Below are positions 12,001-23,414 of a stretch of DNA of 64,000 nucleotides, one piece after another. The DNA is from Aplidium turbinatum (Eukaryota > Chordata > Ascidiacea > Aplousobranchia > Polyclinidae), in NCBI GenBank assembly GCA_918807975.1, contig OU964919.1, positions 17,006,001 through 17,070,000 on the forward strand, written 5' to 3'. Position numbers and translations under genes: made by a program. The notes under the pieces were generated by a model, which had not been told where the DNA came from, did not search any database, and saw nothing but the letters and a program-made list of their open reading frames with translations. Within the stretch, counting starts at the first letter, position 1. Each line of letters opens with the position of its first letter.

Positions 12001-15000
12001 TCGACTTTCATTGAGTGCATTTTGTTGCTTTTTAGAACTTGTTGACAGGTGAAAGCCAGTTTTAACCGGTGTAGAGGAGTTTGTGTCCACCTTTGTAGTC
12101 TTTATGTTTTTGTTTTCAGGTGCTAAAGGTGATCCACTTATTACAAGAACAGGAGAATTCTTCTAGAAAATTAGTAGCAAAAGACACATGTTTTAACTCG
12201 ATTGCAGACTTTTACCGTAGAAAAGAATTGTAGCTCAACATAAATGGGTTAAATTGACTTCATTGCAAAATATAGAGTATAATAAAAAATAAGTAATGAA
12301 GTCGGAGATATCCCAATTCGGAGATAGCCTTTTTCAAAGATTTCTAAAATCCCACAGTGGCATCTGTTTATTCGAAGAAATTAACTTATAATAGAGGTTA
12401 CTCTCATAAAGTCTCAGCGAAATTCTCCACTAAAATTTCACCAAAAAAAAAAAAAGTTGTCAAACGGCGTTTCATGATTAACAATAGAGGATAATCAAAT
12501 AATGTTTCAACTAAAGTCAGGGAAAAAAAAACAATTCTCATACAGCGATTCATATCTATACTTGATATAGCCTACGCATGAATCATTATTGCGGTCGACA
12601 CATCTGGCAATTGCTTCCTTAAAACGTAATAAAATTAATTTCATTAACCAGTAGGCGTAGGCCAACTACTTTTCTTTGTCAGATGTATGAAATCGGTCCT
12701 CCCCTCAACGTTACTAACATGATCCCCAACTGTGACATCAACTATTATAGATTCGGTTAATTGCCTAACCTAGAAAATAATCGTTGCTAGATATTGCTAT
12801 AGCCTATACCTGCAATATATCAGCTAATTTGCATCTACCTCACTTAAACAATAACTGTCTCGTTTGCATGGATATTGGGTATGGGAAGGTAAACACAAAA
12901 AAACGGCTACCTAAATGATCTCTACAAACTCTCTAAATAAACAGAAGCTGCCGCTGGATTTTTAAGAAATCACCGAAAAAGGCTGTCTCCAAATCGGATT
13001 CTTCGAAACAGCCCATTCCGTGATGAAGTACATGCTATTGTCTCTTAACCCCTGTTCTAGCTTCTTGATGTTGTTGACGATTTGAAAAGTTATACAGAGA
13101 TCCTTCTATTAAGATGCAACCAAACAATGAAACAATTAAACGTCAGTAAAGAAGATCAGTCGGATCGGAAACTTGCATAATTTATTGATAAAGCTTTCAC
13201 CAGCATAAATGGGGCTTCTTTGGTACCTCATTGAAATAGGCCGCTGTCACGACATTGAAATAGTAACATGCTTTTGCTATCTAGGTGATCAGATAAATAA
13301 AAACGGTGAATGCGAAGTAACTGTGACAAAAGGGCAAGATTGGTTTTGGAAATACATGGAAGAAAAATTTTTGTCTTTGGTGTAGGACAGGGGTCACCAA
13401 CCTTTTTTGCATGCGGGCCACTTTAGCACTAAGAAGAGCTGTGGCGGGCTGCACTAATAAAATTTTAGGTAGGTTGACTCTTATGCAAGAAAAGAACACA
13501 TTTCGTACCCAGTATCCAGCGTTACATGTTGTTAATATTTATTTTAGAATACCGCAGCAACAAAATTAGTCGAACAACGTTACTGCCAGGCCAAGCTCCT
13601 CTAACAACACTTTTGACTTCTTCAACGATGTCTAATAAACGAGGCCACTTGTTTTGCGCACTTATAGCGAGGCGAGCGGTTTCATCAGAATATTCATCAC
13701 CAAGCAAGAGTATGGTGTTGTCACTTTGCTTCACAAATGATATCTTGCCATTAGCAGTTTCAGTAGACAAGGAAATATTTGACACATTGCAATACAGGCA
13801 ACAATGGTGATCTGCAAACATATCAGCGAAAATAGGCTCCAATAACAGGGAGAAAGAAACCAGGCACGTGAAACAAACGCTTGTGGAAATCACCGAAAAA
13901 AACGCTTCTATCGTAACTCATGAACAGCGTTACCTCTAAAAAAGCAATAAGTTGGTTTTTCATCCTTTTTGTGAGAGTCCATAAAACCGTCTTTCTTTGA
14001 TGAATATTAGACAACTGTCACTTGCGGTGCTTATCAGCATGGCAAGAATTGTTGATTAACAACATTTTTGCAGTACTAAGCTAAATATTTTTCAACTGCC
14101 TGGAAGCATAATAATTCCACTTTGTACGCGTTTTAATCAACCACTGGGACAGTGTGGCTGGACATTGCATTGGAATAACTTTAAGCAAACCCCACCTAGA
14201 ACTACAATCTGATTGGTCGGTCGGTGGAATCGTATGCAAAGCAAAAATATGCTTCCCGGAAAGTATTTTTGCCTTCATGCTCTTTAACTCCCCAAAAAAA
14301 GTATTTTTGGTTATAGGCCTATTTGTACGCTGATACCTTCCGCGGGTCACACATAACAGCGTGGCCCGCGGGCCGCCAGTCGGTGACCCCTGGTGCAGGA
14401 CAAAATGTTTTCATTATGGAAGATGGGAAAATAATATCTGATTGTGGGCGGCAGGGGCGCAACTAGGGGGGCTGTCTAGTCGGCATGACAGCCCCCTTTA
14501 AGATTTGCAACTTCAAGAAGAGGGACGACTAACTAGACTGAGACTTACGTACTACCTAACGTGTGTCTGTTCAAGCTACGTCCTATGCATACCAAACTTG
14601 TTTCACGCTCAAGTTGCATAAACCGCAATACAAAATATTAACAGACCGTCATTTATTCACGCAATATGATTGGTCACAACGGTAAACCATAATTCTTCGT
14701 GGGAAAATTGTAACATTAAGTTCCCGGATCCGTTTGTCTGTACGTAATGACCGAAAAATAAACACACCTTCGAAACGTCTATTCAAAGTGTATTCCAGTA
14801 AAATTAGCCCGCGGCTATCGAAATGACTGGTGCAATGCCTACACCTCTAAAACTGTCACTACGATACAGACCACTTGGATAAAAGACGGAGAGTTTGTCC
14901 AGCTAGCAAGCACCAAATAAACCAGTTAAATGTGCGACCGACTTCCAACAAACAACTTCAAGAATGAATCAGAAAAATTTGTGATAACTCAAAGGCACGC

Positions 15001-16542
15001 CAGCAGTAGCGCGACGCAACAACATGTCCAAACAGGTTTCAAACTGAAACAGGTTTAAACCGGTCTGACACGAGTCTTACGGACGATGGTGCAATTTGGC
15101 TCATGTTTTAGGAATTTCCATGACGTAATATTCAGTAGACCCGAACGGTTTCTACATGACGTTTGACCAGGCGAACAACCGTCTGTAACAATGATGTCAT
15201 AAAAACAAAATGGCTTGGGAACCCGGCTCAGCTTTACGCTTACAACGGCATGAAAAAGAAGCTTTGCAAAGCCATCATTTTAACAAGTTCTCATTCTCAG
15301 GTTCAATCGTTTTCTTCTCCTCTCCTTTGTTCTCTCAAAACAACATGCGCGCGCACACACACGTAAGGGACCTATGTTAATCACATGCAGAAACGGATTG
15401 GCATGCATGACGCACGTGACTTGCAGGCGTTTTGCGGAGCATTTTTTCAATTTTTTTTTTATAATTTTTTTCCTTTCTCCGTATTATTTCCGAATCCAAT
15501 TACCCGATAAAAAGCGGTTTTTAGATTCGATTCTGGATGGATTCGAATCTTAAACGAAACTGCAGCTGGCTTTAGGCTAGTCTGATTTGTAATCTTCGTA
15601 TGGTCGCAACTTCACACATTTTTAAACCAATTTTATAACTTTGGTATCAAAAAGACGGCAATTAAATTTTCTTTACAATCTTGACGTGTATCCAGGCCCT
15701 AAGCTTGTGTGGACTACTTTTTAAAATGTGGGCTTGGAGAGCAAACAATTTGCTGCCTACTTTCGAAAGCGCGGGAAACTTTTTTGAGAGAGTAGCAAGC
15801 GCGGACAGAGCGAAAACGGTCGCTTCGCACATCACAGAATTGGATCATTGCGCTGTCAAATTACACTAGGCTAATATTCTAACAATCTAACTGTGATATA
15901 TCCACTTCCACAAACAAATAATTGTTAGTTTTCTCTCTCGTTACCGACTTGTAGGAACAAGCAATAATTTATGAAATTTAAACAAACGTTTACCTGTTGA
16001 GTTGCACCTCGTCTCCCACGGGTGTTTTTTCTTTGTGGCATAGGCATTCCTGATGTAGACGAAGACACAAATTTGGTGGAGTTATTTTTATTTTTAGGTT
16101 TTGCACCAGTGCGTATGTAAGGTGAAGGTGCGGTTGGTGATGTTAATAAAAAGTTTATTGCTTTTTCAGAATCGTAGTCACATTTTTGAGCAGCATTATC
16201 AATGGAATTCTCTGAATAATGATCTCCAACCGCACTTTGGATAGTTTCAACGCAAGCAATCTTTTTCTTGAAATCAACCAGATTATTGCAACTATTCAAA
16301 TGGCCTGTAGCTTCTATTGTGTCATTTCCTTCCTCTTGATAATATTCTTCAGTAGTTTCTTCCTGTACTGGTTCCTCAGAAGGCATGTAAGAGCTAAATT
16401 GCACTCCTCTTCCAGAAGAAGTATATTGAGCCATTGTTCCAGGAGAAACTCCGTAGTCATCTTCATATGAATGCCCATAGATATCATCATCATAGTCATA
16501 ATCAAAGTGTTTCACATTGCGAATATTGCGATGTCGTGCCAT
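3096..16542 (-). CDS. HBS1L: HBS1-like translational GTPase (ribosome rescue), ten coding exons
   Basis: Product: Hbs1-type GTPase, partner of Pelota/Dom34, which recognises stalled cytoplasmic ribosomes and starts their dissociation (known family role). Coding exons, minus strand: 15994-16542, 11851-12162, 7537-7686, 6969-7149, 6509-6686, 6051-6216, 5082-5222, 4077-4276, 3542-3701, 3096-3239. All borders are GT-AG; the lengths sum to 2181 nt, 726 residues plus stop, close to human HBS1L. The N-terminus ([20 protein letters not shown]) and a three-helix segment near residues 95-150 match the HBS1_N domain. A Ser/Thr-rich linker fills exon 2. GTPase motifs: GHVDAGKS (307-314), the GVTMD switch I, DAPGH (384-388), NKLD (446-449). 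Beta-barrel domains 2 and 3 follow, with NKSTGEV and RYGGSTIAA near the end. The family AGVV is ACVV here. ATG is the first in frame. The second intron carries a transposon abutting the exon 3 acceptor. Confidence 0.95.
3408..3475. repeat. Short imperfect palindrome in an HBS1L intron
   Basis: The segment reads gggacagcaaaatccgtca on one side and its near reverse complement tgtcggatttgctgtctggg on the other, with a few intervening bases. It could fold as a hairpin of about 20 bp and may be a tiny MITE. The rest of the last intron shows nothing else. Confidence 0.5.
4277..6050. other. HBS1L introns 6 and 7, no recognised insert
   Basis: Intron 4277-5081 and intron 5223-6050 hold AT-rich sequence without TIRs, repeats or coding similarity that I can support. 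The introns 3702-4076, 6217-6508, 6687-6968 and 7150-7536 are likewise plain. Confidence 0.5.
8925..9719 (+). pseudogene. Transposase remnant with [10 protein letters not shown] and [10 protein letters not shown] motifs
   Basis: Frame 8925-9374 carries [35 protein letters not shown] and KRFTARASL, a set of blocks recurrent in uncharacterised invertebrate transposon proteins. The Asp in SDGAA and in CDGIGG could be catalytic acidic residues, which is inference. Frame 9361-9471 and frame 9476-9718 continue the protein in other frames: the last contains VKFMKR, a Cys/Pro-rich block [14 protein letters not shown] and ARKYKL, resembling the family's C-terminal tail. So at least two frameshifts separate the parts and the copy is inactive. 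The N-terminal part is missing or lies in the long repeats. It sits exactly between the arms of the fold-back element. Confidence 0.7.
9861..10680. mobile_element. 0.8-kb transposon nested in the right arm, TAGGGTG ends
   Basis: Ends TAGGGTGTGCCACTTTGTAA and its reverse complement; the terminal inverted repeats run about 90 bp (9861-9950 and 10590-10680). Flanks are tagcttaa and tagcttat, a likely 8-bp duplication with one change; the opposite arm of the host element keeps the uninserted form tagcttat. A second inverted repeat lies inside (about 9970-10025 against 10140-10205), so the left part is a copy of coding sequence in reverse. Short for an autonomous element; contains one ORF. Confidence 0.85.
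10051..10605 (+). pseudogene. C-terminal part of a HARWMAK-type transposase
   Basis: A 184-codon open frame with [17 protein letters not shown] at the start, followed by [18 protein letters not shown] and [17 protein letters not shown]. These three blocks recur, in this order, in a family of uncharacterised mobile-element proteins in Hydra, arthropods and other invertebrates. The stop lies inside the right TIR. The conserved N-terminal and central domains of the family (DGK, FDTT.SNTG) are absent here, but occur in the element at 39.0-45.1 kb. So this is a truncated, non-autonomous copy. Assignment rests on remembered motif patterns, not on a search. Confidence 0.6.
12300..13005. mobile_element. 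MITE-like element in HBS1L intron 1
   Basis: The left side contains caattcggagatagccttttt, and the reverse complement of 12950-13005 contains the matching gatttggagacagcctttttcggtga. The similarity extends over about 50 bp with mismatches. About 0.7 kb, no coding region. A target duplication was not identified. Confidence 0.55.
13388..14392. mobile_element. hAT-like non-autonomous element, 1.0 kb
   Basis: Begins CAGGGGTCACCAACC and ends GGTGACCCCTG. Flanks are gtgtagga (13380-13387) and gtgcagga (14393-14400), an 8-bp duplication with one difference. The TIR with its gcgggccac blocks and the 8-bp duplication are typical of hAT elements. Open frames of up to 123 codons inside, for example 13522-13893 minus, resemble no transposase. 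It lies within HBS1L intron 1. Confidence 0.85.
14840..15192 (-). repeat. Old LTR fragment related to the BEL/Pao relic
   Basis: Sequence such as ctaaaactgtcactacgata and gacggagagtttgtccagct is a diverged match to the inverted LTR arm at 54.1-54.6 kb. It is a fossil fragment inside HBS1L intron 1, clearly older than the copy at 48-54 kb. No internal genes accompany it. A G-rich stretch at about 14455-14510 (caggggcgcaactagggggg) just upstream looks like one end of a separate MITE. Confidence 0.55.
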
Positions 16543-17050
16543 GATGTTTTTTTATTTAAAAATAGTTTAGTTTGGTTTTACAATTGAAACACCACTAAGT
16601 CCCAAAGATTATATTAATTTCCAATAAAACAGAAAAACCAATTTTTGATTTCCGATTATGTGAATTTGTTCTATCCATTTCTTAAACTGAAACAACAATG
16701 CAACTTTGTTACAATAAAAATGTCAAGCTAAGACGATATAATACATCAGTGGTCACTGGTCAGCAAACTATTTTTATCACGACCAAGAGAACTTTCAATA
16801 TCTATTGAACGTCACTAGATTTGAAACTATTATGACATGTTTAAAAATTCTTGATGAAAAAAATTGGTGTGGTCAAACTAGCTATTTAACTTCAAAGTTT
16901 TGAAAATCTTAAGTCTCGAAAGAAAATGTGGTACTAAAACGTGATATCATTCGTTTTCAACTTTTTTTTCACTTTACAACACTTTACCTTTACAAGAATA
17001 GAGCTTTTCAGTGTCAGCTCAAAACAAAAGTACGGTAGCACAAAAAATAG

Positions 17051-17159
17051 CAGGGTTGGGTTACTTTTCATTGACTGGTAGCAAGTAGAAGAAGCGCCGC
17101 TCTTTTGAGATACTACAGTGGTAGCGTGCTACTTTTAAAGTAGTGGACACCCATCTCTG
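17051..17159. mobile_element. Short hAT-like MITE
   Basis: Starts CAGGGTTGGGTTACTTTT; the reverse complement of its end reads CAGAGATGGGTGTCCACTAC. About 110 bp, rich in tagcgtgctactttt-type words. The ends match only partly and no target duplication is clear. Confidence 0.5.
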
Positions 17160-17212
17160 CCTATTAATATTTTAGTGCTTACTTAGATATTACATATCAA
17201 ACTTAAGAAGAT

Positions 17213-17384
17213 ATCTCCTGGAAAGCGTCCATCTGAAAAAAAATCTACCTTGATAAATATCTCCCAAGAAAAAATCCACCTGATTAAATATGCCCCAGCT
17301 AGAAAATTTCTATGGTAAATATATAGCAAAAATGTTTTTCTAGGGGGATATTACCAAGGTTGATTGTTAGTGGACTTTTCCAGA
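17213..17384. mobile_element. Palindromic ~170-bp MITE
   Basis: The left half (ctggaaagcgtccatc, taccttgataaatatctccc) is the imperfect reverse complement of the right half (gggggatattaccaaggttg, gtggacttttccag). Almost the entire unit folds on itself. No coding capacity. The surrounding interval 16543-18260 between the two host genes holds no other recognised feature. Confidence 0.65.
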
Positions 17385-18263
17385 AAAATTTTCCAAATAC
17401 TGGTGTAATGGCACTACCACAAGCACATTTTTAATACCGTAGCAACTTTGGGGCATGAAGAAATAAAACAATACTGTTACAGCAAATATTAAAATAATAA
17501 AACACATATACATCACAGCCCACTAAAAATAGCTAAAAGCCCATGATTGGCTTAATGTTTTTCAACCACTGCATTATATACAATTATACATTGCCAAAAA
17601 AAAACACATTTCCTGCAGTTATTATGCTTAGCGAAGACTTTAAAGTAATGCTCTACTAGCGCGTAAAGCAGAGCAAGATAATCCTTAACACATTCACTAA
17701 AACAAAGCACAAATCACTATGACAATTTTGTCATTTCTACTGCACAAACGAGAAAAGAAATGCTGCATATGGTTTCATGTAGCACACATATGTGAAAAAA
17801 GTTATATATATATACATATTACATATGCTATACATAAGTGTTTAAAGCTATATATACATACGACACGTATAGGTGAAACAATCAACGAAGTGGTGACAGA
17901 CATGATTGGTCAAAATCAACAAGTGTGATGAGAGCCTAAACTAGCCTACTAGAAAAAGCAGAGCCAAAATTAAAAACAAAACATTGAAAGACAATGTATA
18001 TAATTAAAAAATATAAAGGTCAATTTTATGCATATTTTCTCAGCTGTGCAATAAATCCTTCGTGTAGGCTATAATAATAATAAAAACAATGAGAATTCAC
18101 AACCTTTTTTTGTACAGCAAAAGCAGCAAATATACTTAAATTTAATAAGTGAAAACTATCAAATACGTTGATAAAAAGGGAACATGGAGCTGCTATACAA
18201 GTGGCCTAACTGTCCTGGTCAAAAATACCGCAACGATATATATACATAGGAATCTACCAAAAA

Positions 18264-18410
18264 TATAGAGTGAAACTACTTTATCTTTGCTTTACACTTT
18301 AGTTCATACACTTCACCCTACTGTACACGTCTTGGTCAATTCCAATCTTTGATGAGTCATCTATGACCATTGACCAGGGTGGAAACTTGTACACTAGCTC
18401 CATGAAAATA
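18264..18410. repeat. Segment shared with a nested TE at 51.8 kb
   Basis: This stretch downstream of the kelch-like gene matches 51768-51893 in the same orientation: tactttatctttgctttac, cttggtcaattcc and cttgtacactagctcc recur with modest divergence. It may be part of the kelch gene 3' untranslated region that shares ancestry with a repeat, or an insertion of that repeat. Confidence 0.65.
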
Positions 18411-18487
18411 AGCATAAAATAGTCTAACAAATGCTTTCTAATACAAGATACCCTGAAATTATACATCATTAAGTCAATATGCAAACT

Positions 18488-20215
18488 TTAAGTTGCAGAC
18501 AAAAATGAACAAGCAAATCCAGTGTCTTCCTCATATACAGTTGTCCAAGATTCTTTCATCGCATTGTACCTTCGAAGAGTGTAAGTGGTTTCCTTTTTAC
18601 CAAGCAAAAATATGTTATTTTCAACCTCAAGAATATCAAACAATTCAAAGTGTCCAATTTTAGGTCCTTGTCTTGTTCTCCACTCATTAAAGTTAAATGA
18701 ATACGATCTCGCACCTTCATTTCCAACACAAAATATTTCTTCATGTAAACATGCAGCTGCTTTTGCAACAATTTTACTTTCATTCTGGATAGTTCTCCAT
18801 ATAAAGCCTTGATATTTTTCAAGCGATGTGGTAGATGCAGTGGTATTACAGAAATCCTTGGTAATTGATTTAGGTCCAACTGCATAAACTAAATCATTGT
18901 GCTTAATTAACATTAGTGGACTGCGATACAAAATTGAAGCAATTTTTGCTTGTGCACCAGATTTTAGATCATATGTTTCAACTGTTGAGAGGCCATCAGT
19001 GGTGACAAATGCTGGGATTTCCAAACAACTATAAAACCTAGTATTTTGTCCTTTTGGAAACGGTTGATGAAGCATAGCCCGATGATGTTTATTTTTAAGA
19101 TATTTATTCGCTATATCGGGTAAAAGATGTTCAGCAACTTGTGTGTCACCTCCAGCAATTATTATCACTCCATCATGATATATTGCTCTTGCACCAATGT
19201 TTCTTTTCACAGCAGTTGTTCCAACTTGGCACCAGTTTTTCATTTCATCTTCTAAACTCAAAATCTGAATGACATTGCCACCAATCACATACAATGTTTG
19301 TTCATGTATGAGAGCACAAGCTCCAGTTCCATTACCAGGTAATCGTGGCAAGTTTCTCCATTTCAAACAAATGACATCAAAAAGTTTTACTTCACCATTA
19401 TTGATGGTGATAAAATAACCTTTTGTCTCTTCTTTACCCCAAGAAGATTTCAAAAACAGCATTTCTTTGACATATTTTTCATCCAAAATATCTTTCAATG
19501 CGCCTTTATCATTAATCAAAAAGTTTAAAAAATGTTGTGGCAGCTTATGCATTTTCACAAGATGAATTAAATCAGTAACATGTGATTTTCTATTTTCAAA
19601 ATCGTATTTAACCCAAAGCACTATTGCATCCACCAAGGCTTTAATGACACAACGTGAATAGGTCTGATCAATAAATTTTATGATTGTGGAAACATCATCT
19701 TTTTCCAAACTTAAAAACTCTTTTCCTCCAAAGATTTCCAATGAATTTTCTTTAATGATAATTTCTGCTGTTTCACTTAGTAAAGGTGCTATGTATTTTA
19801 CACCTGCAAAATAACAATTCAAGCAGTTGGAACAATCAATAGTAGCAAGAAAATATTTGATACAAAAATCTTTTAGTTCTTCTATTTGTAGAAAATTGGC
19901 AGCTTCCAATAAATCCATGACATTTTCTTCATTAATCTCCACATTGGATGCATAGATAAAGTCAACAACAAGTCCCATTGTACGGGAGCTTATTTCATCA
20001 AAATTAGCCGAAGATTCCTCCTTTTCTTTCATACTTGTTTTAAACATACGATTCAAAAATTGAGAATGAAATGAAATAAGTGTTGCATGAACTTTGAATT
20101 GCTTACCACCAGCTTTCAATGTAACGTAACAAAATTCTTCTTCACAATCACTTGTCAAGCTGGATCGCAACCATTCAAATGATGTTTTGCTGGTGGAGCA
20201 TACCAGTGAATCCAT
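18488..20215 (-). CDS. Intronless BTB-BACK-kelch protein, 575 aa
   Basis: A single uninterrupted frame from ATG (20213-20215) to TAA. Residues about 25-125 form a BTB/POZ domain: FCYVTLKAGGKQFKVHATLI, FHSQFLNRMF and VVDFIYASNVEINEENV follow the family pattern. Residues about 130-235 fit a BACK domain. The C-terminal half (about 265-570) carries degenerate kelch repeats, recognisable by LYVIGGN, GVIIIAGGD, VYAVG, IFCVGNEGA and NIFLLGK with few of the usual double-Gly and Tyr-Trp signatures. Such proteins usually bring substrates to CUL3 ubiquitin ligase (family knowledge). Length is typical of KLHL proteins. Lack of introns suggests a retrocopy or an expanded lineage-specific family; the frame is intact, so it is probably expressed. 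The ortholog cannot be named. Confidence 0.88.
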   Translation of the reverse strand: MDSLVCSTSKTSFEWLRSSLTSDCEEEFCYVTLKAGGKQFKVHATLISFHSQFLNRMFKTSMKEKEESSANFDEISSRTMGLVVDFIYASNVEINEENVMDLLEAANFLQIEELKDFCIKYFLATIDCSNCLNCYFAGVKYIAPLLSETAEIIIKENSLEIFGGKEFLSLEKDDVSTIIKFIDQTYSRCVIKALVDAIVLWVKYDFENRKSHVTDLIHLVKMHKLPQHFLNFLINDKGALKDILDEKYVKEMLFLKSSWGKEETKGYFITINNGEVKLFDVICLKWRNLPRLPGNGTGACALIHEQTLYVIGGNVIQILSLEDEMKNWCQVGTTAVKRNIGARAIYHDGVIIIAGGDTQVAEHLLPDIANKYLKNKHHRAMLHQPFPKGQNTRFYSCLEIPAFVTTDGLSTVETYDLKSGAQAKIASILYRSPLMLIKHNDLVYAVGPKSITKDFCNTTASTTSLEKYQGFIWRTIQNESKIVAKAAACLHEEIFCVGNEGARSYSFNFNEWRTRQGPKIGHFELFDILEVENNIFLLGKKETTYTLRRYNAMKESWTTVYEEDTGFACSFLSAT

Positions 20216-20388
20216 ATTTGAAAGTAGTAATGATGCTGTTTTAAATTATTAAAAAAATCAATTAGATTGAAATAATTCCAAGTGAGACTTGAATTAAATA
20301 AACACACTATTCTGTGAAAAAAAAATTAATACATTTTCAGTTTGACTTTAATCAGGCCCAGGATTTGGCTCATAAGAATCAAGTTATC

Positions 20389-21081
20389 TGGGGCATTCCA
20401 TAATTTATAACCATCAGATTTTTTCAAAATCAAAAAATTGGTGTAATTAACCACTTAAAAAACTGCTGTTAATGCATCCAACCTTAAAAGTTGAAGTTTT
20501 AACTTCATGGCTATTTCTTCATAACAATTGTAGTCAAATTACTGGTGTTTTCTAAGTTGATTATTTTGGTTTAAATGCAAACTTACATCAACCAAATTTG
20601 TAAAAAGTATTATACTTCAATTGCGTTGTTTCAAGAAAAAAAAATGTTTTGCACCTTTTTCTCAACGCTCCGAAATACTCCCCTAAAGTTACCATATCAT
20701 AAATAAACTAAGAAAAACTTAAAAATTAAATTAACCAATGTTTGAAATGTTCATCTTAGCATAATTTGAAGTGCAAAAATGAATTCCTTGGGTCTTACAT
20801 TGGTAAAATGCATGTTTTCATTGTGAAAATCATTCAAGGTGGGCTAAAGAGTTGCTGCCAAAACAAACGCGCAAAATGAAAAAGGGCTGTGCTAAGCTCC
20901 AAAATCTTACCAGTGGCCGAAAATTCAAAGTGCTCTATGTCAGCCTCCAATGAAGATACTTCAATTTTTTAGCCATTTTCATCATTTTTAGTATATGTAC
21001 AAAATATGTCAAAAACGCAAAACCTGTGACAAGTGGTTACAAACAAGGGGTGTTTGATTTGGTTATAAATGGAATTACCCA
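20389..21081. mobile_element. MITE-like element upstream of the kelch gene
   Basis: Begins tggggcattccataatttataacc at 20389 and ends ggttataaatggaattaccca at 21081, the near reverse complement. About 0.69 kb, no coding capacity. The ends recall the GGGTCATTCC ends of the fold-back element in HBS1L. No target duplication was identified. It lies 170 bp upstream of the kelch start, so it may overlap the promoter. Confidence 0.5.
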
Positions 21082-21188
21082 CCTCATTTTTCATGTACCG
21101 TAAAACAGCACAAATTTTCCCAAAACTTGTGAGTTAAAGTTTGACTACAATATGATCTTAATGTTTTATTGGATAAATTTGTCTAATG

Positions 21189-21960
21189 CAGTGGTTCTTA
21201 ACCAGGGATCGATCGTACCCCTGGGGTTTGACAAAGCTGTTTCAGGGGTTCGGCGCAAACACCCTCTGAAACAGTAACACACGGCCTACTGAATGGTATA
21301 TCAGCGAATATTTATGGAAAATATTGTCCAACCGAAACTTGATTGCGGCTTAGATGATGGTAATTAAACATCTGTGTGTTTAACGCGTGATGTAAGGATG
21401 CCATCTGCATGTAACACAGAATGCAAAAAAAATTACGTAACATTGTAACTTAAAAACAATCAGTAAGTAAAACTTCATTTACTCAAAACATGAATTTCCT
21501 CACGTTTGCTTTTTGCATGGAACAGCAGAAACAGGGCTCTCACTTTTGAGGAAATATCTTTAGTTTAAGGAAATTTAGTTCTACTGTATTTTCAATTTTT
21601 TTCAACAACAGCAGATACCGTATAAACACAAACAGCCCATACTTGGATGACATCATCGAGCTTCAAGAAAGTGAGATGCTAAAAAAAAACTTCAACACAA
21701 CAATTCTTAAAATGTTTTGGTGCCAACAAATGGAAAGTTATCTTATTACAAAAGTTGCCCTTAAAGTTCTCATGCCATTCGTAGCCACTTTTTTGTGCGA
21801 GCATGCATTTTCTATTCTGGTGGAATACCGGTATATTATATGTTTTTACTGTGTTAAACCTATTTCATATCAAGGTCATAGAGTCAACTCTGATCAAGAA
21901 AAAACAGAAATTGGTTTAAGTTTAATTTAATTTACAGAAACGAGAATGCTGCAAACAACG
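21189..21960 (+). pseudogene. hAT remnant with transposase dimerisation-domain piece
   Basis: Starts with the hAT-type end CAGTGGTTCTTAACC. The frame 21643-21930 has MFWCQQMESY, ALKVLMPFVATFLCEHAFSIL, matching the pattern PF.sTYLCE.gFS of hAT transposases related to ZBED and FAM200 genes. The reading frame is lost soon after. The right end was not found; a LINE follows at about 22075. Non-functional. Confidence 0.6.
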
Positions 21961-23414
21961 CATGAAAAAATCTTGAAGTAACGGTACCTATAAAACTAGT
22001 TTTGGGCTTTTTATCACGATCAGTTTTTCCCTTTATTTTATGAGACCTGGCGTTTGTTCTGCTAGCAGGAATCATCATTCAAAACATCTAAAGTAATACC
22101 TGTATTTAAAAAAGGAAAACCAGAAGACTGCAGTAATTATCGACCTATCAGTTTATTACCATCAATCTCAAAAGTACTTGAGAAAATAATGTACAATAGA
22201 ATATATATACAATTTTCTAGAAGGCAATAACTTCTTCTATGGTCAGCAGTTTGGTTTCAGACAAAATCACTCAACAAGTCATGCAGCATTACATCTTGTT
22301 GATAAAATTTCAAATGCAATTGAAAGAAAAGAAACAGCACTAGGTATATTTTTGGACCTGTCCAAAGCATTTGATACCGTACTATCGATCACTACATTCT
22401 GCTAAACAAACTTTACTATTTTGGTATTAGGGGTAGGGCCCATGACTGGTTCAGAAGTTACTTACAAAACAGAGTAACAGACTTCAAGTTGTAGAAGTAT
22501 CTCACTCAATGTCTGCTAAACGAGAAATATGTTATGGAGTACCACAAGGATCAATCCTTGGACCACTATTATTTTTAATTTATGTTAATGATTTTCGAGA
22601 TGTTTAGAACACTCTGAATCTATAATGTTTGCTGACGATACCAATTTATTCTTTTGCAGTAAAAATTATGACAAACTTTTCGAAATGACGAAATGACAGG
22701 AGTAACAAACTGGTTAGCAGCCAATAAGCTATCACTAAATGTAAAAAAAACAAAATATATGTTATTCAATAATACCAATAAACTTTCAAACCTCTCTTAC
22801 ACACTGCAGGCCTCGAAATTCACGGCGGACATGTCCGCCGTCACAGCATGTGATGTCCGCGGGAAGTACCCTCTAGATCGGTCATATTTGTCCGCCGAGA
22901 AATATCGCAGAAACTGGCGATGCAAATTGTCATTGCACAGCACGAACAACTGTTGCAAGAATATATATAATTTGCGCTGGGAATGCGAAATTATCGCATT
23001 CCAAGCGCGCATCTAGAAAAAGTTAATACTGTATCTCTTAGCTTCCATTTAAGCAGAAAAACTTTCAAATTTTACGTTGCTTCAACGATTGATGACATTG
23101 AATCAGCGTAACAGAGGTGAATTCTTAGCTAAGAATTAATGGGAGTACCGGTACTTCTACACTAATCACGCGCAACTTAGTTCAAGTCTTACGTCACAAT
23201 GTCTAGCTTTGGTCTCCGAATAATATTGATAAGGCAAGGTTGGTTACAAAATTAGATTATAAGCAGGGAGTCGAACCGTTTGATTTTTCCGGTTCGGGTC
23301 CGGTTCTGGTTCAAAGATTGTTTCAAAATTTGGTTCAGTTCCGGTTCAGGTTTGAAGAAACTTAAAACCGGTTTTATAAGTTCCGGTTCGGGTCCGATAA
23401 AATTAGGCCTAGGC

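Noticed and set aside
13522-13893. 123-codon minus-strand frame as a host exon or transposase
   Set aside because: It lies inside a hAT-type element, has no recognisable motif and no matching splice phase for HBS1L.
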